In this document: one piece after another, positions 1 to 6,633 of the stretch
Position numbering within the stretch: the first letter of the stretch is position 1
Layout: every line of letters begins with the position of its first letter
Source of the DNA: Deltaproteobacteria bacterium
Lineage (GTDB): Bacteria; Desulfobacterota; Syntrophia; Syntrophales; UBA5619
Length of the DNA stretch: 12,460 nucleotides
Assembly (NCBI GenBank): GCA_026388365.1
Contig: JAPLJW010000243.1
Location: 1-12,460 of the forward strand
Direction: 5' to 3'
Made by a program: the position numbers and the translations under genes
The notes under the pieces: generated by a model
What the model was told of the DNA's origin: nothing
Databases searched by the model: none
The model's input: only the letters and a program-made list of their open reading frames with translations

Positions 1-2
1 AG

Positions 3-359
3 CCCGCGGACATCGGGTATATCAATACCCATGGAACCTCCACGCGGAAGGGCGATCTGGCCGAGATCGACTGCCTGCGGGCCGTCTTCGGGAAGGCCCT
101 GGCGAAGATCCCCCTTTCCTCCAACAAATCCCAGATTGGCCATACCCTCGGCGCCGCGGCGGCCATCGAAGGGGCCCTGACCATCGAGGGGATGCAGCAG
201 GGAATCATCCTGCCGACGATCAACCACCGGCCCGATCCCCGTTTCGACGACATCGACTGCGTGCCCGACACGGCACGTCGTCAACACCATGAACTGGCCC
301 TCTCCAATGCCTTCGGCTTCGGGGGGACGAACTGCTGTATCATCTTCCGGGGGACCTGA
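3..359 (+). CDS. Beta-ketoacyl-ACP synthase, C-terminal part (5' end outside window)
   Basis: Enters the window already open and ends at TGA 357-359, leaving 118 residues of the C-terminal thiolase-fold half. Condensing enzymes of this family join a malonyl-ACP unit to an acyl thioester. Three hallmarks are visible: NTHGTST (residues 8-14 of the fragment, first catalytic His), the SNKSQIGHTLGAAAAIE stretch (residues 40-56) with the conserved Lys and second catalytic His, and NAFGFGGTN near the end. The nucleophilic Cys lies upstream and cannot be checked. The second motif differs from the housekeeping FabF form (usually TKSMTGH), which suggests a specialised secondary-metabolism or lipid synthase rather than the core FabF; that is inference. 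One base separates its stop from the ATG of the thioesterase, so the two are clearly co-transcribed. Confidence 0.93.
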   Translation, partial: PADIGYINTHGTSTRKGDLAEIDCLRAVFGKALAKIPLSSNKSQIGHTLGAAAAIEGALTIEGMQQGIILPTINHRPDPRFDDIDCVPDTARRQHHELALSNAFGFGGTNCCIIFRGT

Positions 360-360
360 C

Positions 361-843
361 ATGAAACCGAAACCATTCCAGCCGCAGGCGTACGGCGATG
401 ACGGGCGTTATGTCCGCGATGCGGCGACGGGGCTTGTCTGGCATCGCTGCGGAAACCGGACGCTCTATGCCGATACGGACCGCTCTACCGTTGTGTATCA
501 TGCCAATTATCTCCGGTATTTCGAGCTGGGCCGGGCCTCCCTTATGCGCGATGCCGCCTATCCCTACCGCGAGATCGAGGATAGCGGTTACATCTATCCG
601 ATCATCGAGATGGGCGTCCGGTTCCATGAGCCCCTGCACTACGACGATCCCATGTGGATCCATACCCGGCCCGGCCTGCTCGAACGGGTGAGGCTCCGGT
701 TCGATTACATCATCACCCATGGGGAGACGGCCGCCGATGTCTGTCGCGGATTCACACAGCATTGCGCGCTGAACGCCAACGGGATTCCGGTGGCCGTCGA
801 TCCCAAGACCGTGCATTTATGGAAAGCCTTTCCGAACCCTTAG
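361..843 (+). CDS. Acyl thioesterase, 4HBT/YbgC-like hotdog fold
   Basis: 160-residue single-hotdog protein. The segment YADTDRSTVVYHANYLRYFE (residues 36-55) matches the active-site region of the 4-hydroxybenzoyl-CoA thioesterase/YbgC family; Asp40 corresponds to the catalytic Asp of that family. Such enzymes hydrolyse acyl-CoA or acyl-ACP thioesters in the cytoplasm. The N-terminus carries about 25 residues more than a minimal YbgC. ATG 361 is chosen because it directly follows the synthase stop and has a GGGGGA Shine-Dalgarno about 9 bases upstream; the frame stays open further 5' but that part overlaps the synthase. Its end overlaps the next gene by 25 bases, suggesting translational coupling. 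In this context it may release or edit the product of the neighbouring synthase and dehydratase. Substrate length and carrier are unknown. Confidence 0.9.
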   Translation: MKPKPFQPQAYGDDGRYVRDAATGLVWHRCGNRTLYADTDRSTVVYHANYLRYFELGRASLMRDAAYPYREIEDSGYIYPIIEMGVRFHEPLHYDDPMWIHTRPGLLERVRLRFDYIITHGETAADVCRGFTQHCALNANGIPVAVDPKTVHLWKAFPNP

Positions 844-1697
844 AAACGATAGCAATTTCCCTGGCCATTTCGGCGCCGGCCTATATGCGCGATCATCACG
901 TCGGCGGTCTTGCAATTCTGCCGGCCGTGGAGGCGCTGCAGACTGTGGCGCGGTCGAAACCGACCATCTGGGGCGCCGATCCCCGCCGGCAGGCGCGGGC
1001 GGTGTTTCACCATCTCCTCGAGATCCATCCCGGGGCGGGGGAAATTACGGCGCTGCATGAGCATGTGCGGTACGCTGACGGTCGCTGTCTTTCCCGGCTG
1101 ACGACCCTCCGCTCCGGAAGGCATCTGAAATTCACCCGCCGGATGGAGCATGTCTCCGTTTTGTTTATGCCGCCGCGCCTCGAGGAAGCGGGTTGCGGAA
1201 CGGATCCGCTGGCGGACCTTGACGATGCGGGCATGCCCGAAGGACCGACGTTCACGGTCCCTAACGGCCGTCTTTACGACGAACTCGTCCCCTTCGGCCC
1301 GGCCTACCGCAATGTGCGGGGCGATATTATCCTCGCGGAAACCGGCGTCTCGACAACCGTCTTCGGGGGGGATTTCCCCGAGGCCGCAGGGCCCCTCGGT
1401 TCCCCTTTTCCACTGGATGCGGCCATGCATGCGGCCTGCGCCTGGGGGCAGCGATATCGGAACCGGGTCGTTTTCCCCATCGGATTCGATCGGCGGGAGA
1501 TCTTTTCCCCGACCCGGGCCGGCGAGACTTATCCCTGCCGCATCACGCCCCTTCCCGGCGAAGGGGCCATCCTGCGCTTCGACATTCGGCTGTATGGTCG
1601 GGACTGGCGACCGGTCGAGGTGATTCGGGGGCTTAAGATGCGGGACATCTTCGGGGGGAAGCTGACCCCCCCCGCCTGGGTGAGAGAGGGGGTGTAG
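819..1697 (+). CDS. Free-standing polyketide-synthase-type dehydratase (double hotdog)
   Basis: 292 residues, the size of an excised PKS dehydratase domain. The N-terminal hotdog carries the HxxxGxxxxP motif (His26, Gly30, Pro35). The C-terminal hotdog carries the DxxxH form of the second motif (Asp200, His204) after a YDELVPFGPAYRNV stretch typical of PKS-DH domains. His26 and Asp200 are therefore the predicted catalytic pair for removing water from a 3-hydroxyacyl-ACP. ATG 819 is used because the frame upstream only overlaps the thioesterase in another phase and the next Met (residue 23) would sit almost on the active-site His. The gene overlaps the thioesterase by 25 bases and ends 1 base before plsY. 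Finding this domain outside a megasynthase, beside discrete FAS-like genes, is unusual and points to an iterative dissociated pathway. Family assignment is from motifs and layout, not from a search. Confidence 0.82.
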   Translation: MESLSEPLETIAISLAISAPAYMRDHHVGGLAILPAVEALQTVARSKPTIWGADPRRQARAVFHHLLEIHPGAGEITALHEHVRYADGRCLSRLTTLRSGRHLKFTRRMEHVSVLFMPPRLEEAGCGTDPLADLDDAGMPEGPTFTVPNGRLYDELVPFGPAYRNVRGDIILAETGVSTTVFGGDFPEAAGPLGSPFPLDAAMHAACAWGQRYRNRVVFPIGFDRREIFSPTRAGETYPCRITPLPGEGAILRFDIRLYGRDWRPVEVIRGLKMRDIFGGKLTPPAWVREGV

Positions 1698-1698
1698 G

Positions 1699-2277
1699 AT
1701 GCTCCTGGGGCTGATTCTCCTGTTGGCCTATTTCGCCGGTTCGATCAATTTTGCCATCATCACCCTCGGTCTGCTGGGCAAGGAAGACCCGCGGACGAAA
1801 TTCAGCGGGAATGCCGGGACGACGAATGTCTATCGTCAGGCGGGCAAGGGGTGGGCGGTGGTCGTTCTCCTCCTCGATGCCGGACGGGCCGTCGGACTGG
1901 CGGCGCTGGCCCTGTACTTCTTGCCTGCCGCCCTGGTTTCCTGGGTTGGAACGGCCCTCGTCGCGGGGAACCGTTTCCCCTGTTTTCACCGGTTTCAGGG
2001 CGGCAAGGGGGTTGCCTCATTCTTGGGATTCACGATGCTGATCGCCCCCTGGGGGACCGTCCTGTCTTGTCTCGTCTGGGTCGTTGTTTACGGCATCGTG
2101 CGGATTCCCTTCATCGCCTCCTTCTTCATGGTCCTGATCCTTGGGGGGGCGACGGCATTGTCGGGCGATTCCCAGACGGTTTCCATCACCGGCACAGTCG
2201 TAACGGTCCTCTTAATTTTCCTCAACCACCGGAAAAATATCGTCGCGCTGCTTGCAGAGAGTCGACAAAAGACGTAA
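1699..2277 (+). CDS. plsY: PlsY-type acyl-phosphate:glycerol-3-phosphate acyltransferase
   Basis: 192-residue hydrophobic protein with several membrane segments. It shows the three PlsY signatures: AYFAGSINFAI (residues 10-20), FSGNAGTTNVYRQAGK (residues 35-50) and FQGGKGVA (about residues 97-104). PlsY transfers an acyl group from acyl-phosphate to the sn-1 position of glycerol-3-phosphate at the inner membrane. Start ATG 1699 has a G-rich Shine-Dalgarno (GAGAGGGGG) and lies 1 base after the dehydratase stop, so it belongs to the same operon. Motif 2 reads GTTNVYR where housekeeping PlsY usually has GATNVLR. Its position inside an apparent specialised acyl pathway suggests a dedicated acyltransferase that places the product on a glycerolipid. 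Whether the genome has a second, housekeeping plsY cannot be seen here. Confidence 0.9.
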   Translation: MLLGLILLLAYFAGSINFAIITLGLLGKEDPRTKFSGNAGTTNVYRQAGKGWAVVVLLLDAGRAVGLAALALYFLPAALVSWVGTALVAGNRFPCFHRFQGGKGVASFLGFTMLIAPWGTVLSCLVWVVVYGIVRIPFIASFFMVLILGGATALSGDSQTVSITGTVVTVLLIFLNHRKNIVALLAESRQKT

Positions 2278-2292
2278 ACGGAAATCAAGCAG

Positions 2293-2412
2293 GATGCTCT
2301 CGCTAAAAGTCGCAATTTGATTCTTTTCTCATTCCGGGCTTGACTAAGCCTGCCCCGGACCTGATCCGGGATTCGCCGGTATGACCGTTTGGGGACTTTT
2401 GACGAGAGCATC
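2293..2412. repeat. 120-bp nested palindromic element (MITE/REP-like)
   Basis: Outer 19-base arms, GATGCTCTCGCTAAAAGTC (2293-2311) and GACTTTTGACGAGAGCATC (2394-2412), are inverted copies with two adjacent mismatches. Inside lies a second inverted pair, TCATTCCGG (2329-2337) with CCGGTATGA (2376-2384), one mismatch. Inside that are two small hairpins: GGCTT/AAGCC (2337-2341, 2346-2350) and CCCGGA/TCCGGG (2354-2359, 2365-2370). The whole stretch can fold as a branched cruciform. It fills most of the 162-base gap between plsY and the radical SAM gene. Layout and position are typical of a small non-autonomous dispersed repeat; no second copy is seen in this window. It contains no U-run typical of an intrinsic terminator but may still affect read-through in the operon. 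Confidence 0.7.
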
Positions 2413-2439
2413 AAGGCATACAGGAAGGCAGGATTTTAC

Positions 2440-3876
2440 ATGCGGATCGTTCTGGTTCACCCCGCCGGTTCCAACTGGGTCCCCGGGAAAAAGGACATTA
2501 CCGCCACGGCCAACCGGATGGCCCCGCTGGGGCTGCTCTCCATCGCGGCTTGTCTTGAACGCGCAGGCCACGAGGTCTTTATCCACGACGGTCTGGGACC
2601 ACGGGCGGTCGCCGGGGTAGGGGAAAACGTCCGCCTCATTCTCGGGCGCGACCCGGAACTGGTGGGGTTTTCCGCGACGACCTCGGGGTTCCTCGACGCC
2701 TGGGAGATGGCCGCTGCCGTCAAGGAGGCGCGTCCCGGCGTCATCACCGTCTTCGGCGGCGTCCATGTTTCCGCCCTGGGGAAGGCCTTGCTGGAGCGGT
2801 TTGTCCATATCGATTACCTGTGTCCGGGGGAAGGGGAGGCGACGCTGACCGAGCTTGCGGCGGGGGAAGACCCAGCCCGGATCGACGGATTGATCCGAAG
2901 GGTCGGGGAAGGGGTGGTCGTCAACGCCCCGCGGGCTCCGCTGCCGGATCTCGACGACTTGCCGTTTCCCGCGTACGAAAAACTGGCCGGATTCCCCCGG
3001 GGGTACAATCTGCCGCTGTTCAGTTACATCCGGTTTCCCGGCGCCACGATGATCACCAGCCGGGGCTGCACCTACCAGTGTTCCTACTGCGACCGCTCCG
3101 TCTTCAAGCGGGGGTATCGCTGGAACTCCCCGGGCTACATCTACGACCACATGCGACACCTCCGGACCCGCTTCGGGGTCCGGCACGTCAACATCTACGA
3201 CGATCTCTTTACCGCCAACCGGCCGCGGATCGCCGAACTCTGCGGCATGCTGACCCGGAACCCCCTGGGGATGCAGTTCAACTGCGCCGTCCGCGTCGGC
3301 CAGACGGACCGAGAACTCCTGGCGATGCTCAAGGCAGCCGGATGTCTGATGGTCTCTCTCGGCATCGAGTCGGCCGATCCAGAGATGCTCCGGCGGCACA
3401 AGGCCGGCGTGACGCTGGAAGAGGTCCGCAAGACGGTGGAGATGATCCGGGCGGCGGGGCTCCGGGCCAAGGGGCTCTTTATGATGGGGCTGCCGGGCGA
3501 AACGGAGGAGTCCGTCCGCCGGACGGGTGATTACGTCCTTTCGCTGGGGCTCGACGACATGAACATGACAAAATTCACGCCGTTCCCCGGAGCCCCGATC
3601 TGGGAGACGATCCGGGAGGAGGGAACATTCGTTGAGGACTGGCGTCTGATGAACTGCCTCAACTTCGTCTTTATTCCAAAAGGCATCGCCTCTCGGGAGA
3701 GGCTCGACCAGCTCTACAACGAACAGGTGAAGCGATTTTACACCGATGCCTCCTGGCGCCGAAGATTCCGGGATCGCCTCTGGGAGCACCGCCACAGCCT
3801 TTGGCACATGGCGCGGCACCTGCCCGATTTCATCGCTGCCCGCCGCCATTTCGAACCGGCCAGGATTTCAGGGTAA
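2440..3876 (+). CDS. Radical SAM protein with N-terminal cobalamin-binding-type domain
   Basis: 478 residues. Residues about 1-140 resemble the B12-binding fold seen in class B radical SAM proteins (MRIVLVHPAG start, then GGVHVSALGKALLE and the IDYLCPGEGE segment). The radical SAM core follows, with SRGCTYQCSYCDR giving the 4Fe-4S ligands Cys210, Cys214 and Cys217. These enzymes make a 5'-deoxyadenosyl radical and many methylate or rearrange unactivated carbon. The classical DxHxxG cobalamin ligand motif is not obvious; the equivalent area reads FIHDGLG, so cofactor binding may be ligand-free or absent. ATG 2440 is preferred over an upstream in-frame TTG at 2389: it has an AGGA-type ribosome site about 7 bases upstream, and the TTG lies inside the palindromic repeat. 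It stands downstream of plsY on the same strand, so a role in modifying the acyl product is likely but inferred. Substrate unknown. Confidence 0.88.
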   Translation: MRIVLVHPAGSNWVPGKKDITATANRMAPLGLLSIAACLERAGHEVFIHDGLGPRAVAGVGENVRLILGRDPELVGFSATTSGFLDAWEMAAAVKEARPGVITVFGGVHVSALGKALLERFVHIDYLCPGEGEATLTELAAGEDPARIDGLIRRVGEGVVVNAPRAPLPDLDDLPFPAYEKLAGFPRGYNLPLFSYIRFPGATMITSRGCTYQCSYCDRSVFKRGYRWNSPGYIYDHMRHLRTRFGVRHVNIYDDLFTANRPRIAELCGMLTRNPLGMQFNCAVRVGQTDRELLAMLKAAGCLMVSLGIESADPEMLRRHKAGVTLEEVRKTVEMIRAAGLRAKGLFMMGLPGETEESVRRTGDYVLSLGLDDMNMTKFTPFPGAPIWETIREEGTFVEDWRLMNCLNFVFIPKGIASRERLDQLYNEQVKRFYTDASWRRRFRDRLWEHRHSLWHMARHLPDFIAARRHFEPARISG

Positions 3877-3983
3877 AAGAACGCCTTGGGGAGTCTTTTA
3901 TCCGACATTATTTCTCTGGATCTCCCCATTCTCAACGGAGGATACCAAATGAAATCTTCACTTTTTGGAGGGTGATTACTCTG

Positions 3984-4133
3984 ATGATTGGGGGTGTGGG
4001 CTGCTTCCTGTATCCTCAAATTTTCAATCTCGAAAAAAATGCTGGACTTCAAATCGTAATAAACACATTCCACACCCCGCCATACATAAATAAAAAACGA
4101 TACTTTTACGAAGGAAGCAGAATCGCACTTTAA
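3984..4133 (+). CDS. Possible small ORF, 49 residues, unrecognised
   Basis: ATG 3984 is preceded by GGAGGG (3967-3972) at 11 bases and runs to TAA 4131-4133. The product begins with a short hydrophobic stretch (MIGGVGCFLYPQIF) followed by a basic, aromatic tail. Just upstream a second good Shine-Dalgarno (CGGAGGA, 3936-3942) precedes an ATG at 3949 that reads only eight codons (MKSSLFGG) before TGA. One reading is that both belong to one short exported protein broken by a one-base frameshift: the first ATG followed by the frame that reads FTFWRVITLMIGGVGCFLY would look like a signal peptide. No family is recognised, and this may be noise. Confidence 0.2.
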   Translation: MIGGVGCFLYPQIFNLEKNAGLQIVINTFHTPPYINKKRYFYEGSRIAL

Positions 4134-4136
4134 GGC

Positions 4137-4167
4137 TTGCTGAAAAGGCAGGAAAGATTTATAGAAT
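4137..4167 (+). promoter_or_regulatory. Weak candidate promoter for the prpF-tct operon
   Basis: TTGCTG (4137-4142) could act as a -35 box, with TATAGA (4160-4165, 17-base spacer) or TAGAAT (4162-4167, 19-base spacer) as -10 box. The match is moderate and it lies within the only AT-rich stretch upstream of the PrpF-family gene. A sigma-54 or regulator-dependent promoter cannot be excluded. Confidence 0.25.
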
Positions 4168-4239
4168 AAAAGCCTTTCTTAGTTTTAATCCAACTCGTCC
4201 ATAACCATTTTGAAGACATATAAATGGAGGAGCTGAAAG

Positions 4240-5394
4240 ATGAACGAGTATATCAAGATTCCGGCATTGATCATGCGTGGGGGGACCAGCAAGGGAGTCT
4301 ACCTGATGGCAAGCGATCTGCCCGATGATCCGGTAGCACGCGACCGTGTGATCCTCAATATTTACGGCAGTCCAGATGTGAGGCAGATCAATGGACTTGG
4401 CGGCGCTGATCCTTTAACAAGCAAAGTGGCGTTGATTGCTCCGTCCACAAGGCCTAATGTCGATGTGGATTATACCTTCGGTTATGTCGGCATTAAGGAC
4501 GCCGTTATCGACTATGAGGGGAATTGCGGAAACATCTCCTCTGGCGTAGGCCCTTTCGCCATTCTGAAAGGATTGGTTCCTGCCAGAGAACCTATTACAA
4601 AGGTAAGAATATACAATACCAATACCGAAAAAATCATTGAGGCCGAGGTGCCTGTAGCGAATGGGGGAATTGTCACTGAAGGGGATTACTCGATTGCCGG
4701 GGTTCCAGGCACCGGCGCGAAAATCGCCCTAAACTTCCTCAATTCAGCTGGCTCAAAAACGGGTAAGCTTTTGCCCACCGGCAATGTCGCTGATGAAATC
4801 ACACTGAAAAACGGAAACACCGTGCGGGTCAGTCTTGTTGACGCTGCCAACCCTTCCGTTTTTGTGAAGGCTAAGGACATCGGGCTGACAGGAAGGGAAT
4901 TACCGGTGGATACGGAAACGAATCCGATCATTCTGGATATCATGGAGGATATCCGAACCACGGCCGCAGTGATGATGGGACTTGCTGCGAGCAAAGATCA
5001 GACAGGGCCAGCAGTGCCCAAGGTAGCGTTGGTTGCCGTTCCACAGGATTATCAGACCAGTTCCGGCGATACCATAAAGGCTGCTGATGTGGACCTGCTG
5101 GCAAGAACGAAGTCCATGGCGGTCATGCACAAAACGTACGCCATTACCGGAGGTATTTGTGTTGCAACGGCGGCGCTGATCGATGGAACCGTGGTCAATG
5201 AAGTGGTCGGTTCACTGTCTAAACGAAGCGGAGAGGTGCGAATCGGACATCCTTCAGGTATTTTGGAAGTATTTGTTCATTTGAAGAAACTTCCGGGCAA
5301 CCAATTGGATTTACTGCGGGCGGGGGTATGCGGAACGGCAAAACCGATTATGGAAGGCATGGTTTATGTCTCCCGTAAAGTGTTCACCGTTTAA
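4240..5394 (+). CDS. PrpF-family isomerase (methylaconitate / oxalomesaconate / methylitaconate isomerase type)
   Basis: 384 residues, usual length for the family. Conserved blocks are visible: IMRGGTSKG (residues 11-19), GLGGADPLTSKVA (52-64, with Lys62) and the GNCGN motif with Cys96 (94-98). Lys and Cys at these places are the acid/base residues described for PrpF. Members move a proton and double bond in unsaturated di- or tricarboxylates: 2-methylaconitate isomerase, 4-oxalomesaconate tautomerase and 3-methylitaconate delta-isomerase. Start ATG 4240 has GGAGG (4226-4230) 9 bases upstream. It is the first gene of an apparent operon with the TctCBA transporter, which starts 45 bases downstream. 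No AcnD, methylcitrate synthase or aromatic ring-cleavage gene is nearby, so the exact substrate cannot be set. Base composition is lower in GC than the genes before 3876. Confidence 0.88.
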   Translation: MNEYIKIPALIMRGGTSKGVYLMASDLPDDPVARDRVILNIYGSPDVRQINGLGGADPLTSKVALIAPSTRPNVDVDYTFGYVGIKDAVIDYEGNCGNISSGVGPFAILKGLVPAREPITKVRIYNTNTEKIIEAEVPVANGGIVTEGDYSIAGVPGTGAKIALNFLNSAGSKTGKLLPTGNVADEITLKNGNTVRVSLVDAANPSVFVKAKDIGLTGRELPVDTETNPIILDIMEDIRTTAAVMMGLAASKDQTGPAVPKVALVAVPQDYQTSSGDTIKAADVDLLARTKSMAVMHKTYAITGGICVATAALIDGTVVNEVVGSLSKRSGEVRIGHPSGILEVFVHLKKLPGNQLDLLRAGVCGTAKPIMEGMVYVSRKVFTV

Positions 5395-5439
5395 CGGCCT
5401 ATTTTGAAGGATGCGTATTGAAAACCAGGAGGTGAAGAG

Positions 5440-6420
5440 ATGAGAGTCAGCAAGGTGTTATCAATTGCAGTCGGGATGATGGTTGCCCTCACATTGGCGG
5501 CGAGTGTGCATGCGCAAGACTTCCCCAAGCGGCCGATTGAACTGGTCATCCCGTTTGGAACGGGTGGCGCGAGTGATATTTTTGCCAGACAGTATGCGCA
5601 AATTGTGGAAAAATACCTGGGCAAACCACTTGTTGCCGTCAACAAAGGCGGCGCCGGCACCATCGAGGGCCTGGTATATGCTTACAGCGCGCCTTCCGAC
5701 GGCTATACCATTCTGGAGATCACGCCTTCCTTGCTCATTATCGAGGCGCAGAAGAAAAGCTCCGTCAAGTTCAGAAGCGAATTCGAGCCGATTCTAAAGG
5801 TTCAGGCCGATGTGGTCGCATTCGGCGTTTCCTCAACGAGCAAGTTCAAAACCTTTGATGAGCTTCTGGCCTTTGCCAAGGCAAATCCTAAAAAGCTCAA
5901 AATCGGTGGTCTTTCTCCCGGTGGTTTGGACGACTATATTGCCAACGGCTTTGCGAAGAAGGCCGGAATCGAATGGACATACATCCCTTACAAATCCGGT
6001 TCGGAAGTAAAGGCAGCCATTTTGGGCGGCGAGCTGGATGTCTACCAGGATAAGCTGATCTCTTTTCTGACGCTTGTCCCGTCGGGAGATATCCGCCCTA
6101 TGCTGGTCCTTAACGAAAAAAGGCTCAGCACCGTACCCGATCTGAAGAATGTTCCCTGCTCCGTCGAAAAGGGCATCAACTTCACGCAGGGCTCATGGCG
6201 CGCGTTTGTGGTCAAAAAGGGAACGCCGCCGCAAATCAAGAAAATCATCACCGACGCCTTCCAGAAGGCCTATGACGATCCGGCCTACAAGGAAATGGAA
6301 AAGAAGGAAATGACCAACGTCAAACCCGGATATATGAAAGCCGACGAATTCAGAAAGGCCTGGGATACCGAGCATGACGGATATGTTGAAATTTTCAAGC
6401 AGGCGGGGTTAATCAAATAA
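5440..6420 (+). CDS. tctC: Tripartite tricarboxylate transporter, periplasmic binding protein (TctC/Bug family)
   Basis: 326 residues. A signal peptide is clear: basic MRVSK, hydrophobic core, then AASVHA with likely cleavage before QDFPKRP (around residue 25). The mature protein starts with the family pattern KRPIELVIPFGTGGASDIFAR (shown here in part), followed by NKGGAGTIEG and SAPSDGYTIL, all typical of Bug-type receptors that bind carboxylates in the periplasm and deliver them to the TctAB membrane pair. ATG 5440 has a near-perfect Shine-Dalgarno AGGAGGTGA (5427-5435). It follows the PrpF-family gene closely and is separated from tctB by 213 bases holding a hairpin. The ligand cannot be read from sequence; the isomerase neighbour suggests an unsaturated di- or tricarboxylate. 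Confidence 0.93.
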   Translation: MRVSKVLSIAVGMMVALTLAASVHAQDFPKRPIELVIPFGTGGASDIFARQYAQIVEKYLGKPLVAVNKGGAGTIEGLVYAYSAPSDGYTILEITPSLLIIEAQKKSSVKFRSEFEPILKVQADVVAFGVSSTSKFKTFDELLAFAKANPKKLKIGGLSPGGLDDYIANGFAKKAGIEWTYIPYKSGSEVKAAILGGELDVYQDKLISFLTLVPSGDIRPMLVLNEKRLSTVPDLKNVPCSVEKGINFTQGSWRAFVVKKGTPPQIKKIITDAFQKAYDDPAYKEMEKKEMTNVKPGYMKADEFRKAWDTEHDGYVEIFKQAGLIK

Positions 6421-6527
6421 CTTACGGTTCACTTAAAGAGGGGTATCTATAATCCACCTCGATACCCTGCGATGATGGTATTGATAGCCTGAACACTGAG
6501 AAACCCTTATGCCGTGAGGTGCATGTA

Positions 6528-6570
6528 AACAGTCGGCAAACTACCTATTGTCCGGAGTTTGCCGGCTGTT
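6528..6570 (+). promoter_or_regulatory. Hairpin between tctC and tctB
   Basis: AACAGTCGGCAAACT (6528-6542) and AGTTTGCCGGCTGTT (6556-6570) form a 15-bp stem with one G-U pair and a 13-base loop. No U-run follows (next bases are G-rich), so it is unlikely to be a strong intrinsic terminator. It sits in the 213-base gap between the binding-protein gene and the membrane genes. It could protect the upstream mRNA from 3' decay or attenuate read-through, giving more receptor than permease. That role is inferred from position. A smaller 7-bp stem (GGGTATC 6441-6447 with GATACCC 6461-6467) lies upstream. Confidence 0.5.
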
Positions 6571-6633
6571 GGGGGTGGATTCCAGGTATCTAAGTTTCCT
6601 TGATGCTCCAATTTTCGGGAGGCAACTATCCAT

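Larger units (their letters stand above)
3877..4239. other. Intergenic stretch, composition drops sharply
   Basis: 363 bases between the radical SAM gene and the PrpF-family gene. GC content falls abruptly after about 3950. A 7-base inverted repeat (TGGGGAG 3887-3893, CTCCCCA 3922-3928) lies just after the radical SAM stop, but no U-run follows, so it is a poor terminator. A second inverted pair (AAGGCTT 4132-4138, AAGCCTT 4170-4176) precedes a modest T-rich run and could weakly terminate or regulate. A short open frame with a ribosome-binding-like sequence is listed separately. No RNA gene is recognised. Confidence 0.5.

Noticed and set aside
289..360. Earlier in-frame ATG for the thioesterase
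   Set aside because: This part overlaps the conserved end of the synthase in another frame, has low-complexity Ser/Pro/Gly content, and ATG 361 has a good ribosome site.
654..818. Earlier in-frame ATG for the stand-alone dehydratase
   Set aside because: The extra residues are an out-of-frame reading of the thioesterase (Arg-rich, no homology) and would not add to the dehydratase fold.
2389..2439. TTG start for the radical SAM protein
   Set aside because: It lies in the right arm of the palindromic repeat and lacks a ribosome site; ATG 2440 starts exactly at the typical MRIVLVHP strand.
2344..3849. Long open frame on the minus strand opposite the radical SAM gene
   Set aside because: It is a GC-rich antisense shadow: the product is rich in Pro, Gly, Arg and His without any family pattern, while the plus strand encodes a protein with intact radical SAM motifs.
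3887..3928. Inverted repeat TGGGGAG/CTCCCCA as terminator of the radical SAM gene
   Set aside because: Only 7 bp with a 28-base loop and no U-run afterwards.
6441..6467. Small hairpin GGGTATC/GATACCC just after tctC as a terminator
   Set aside because: Seven base pairs, a 13-base loop and no T-run; too weak to call as a terminator, mentioned only as possible RNA structure.
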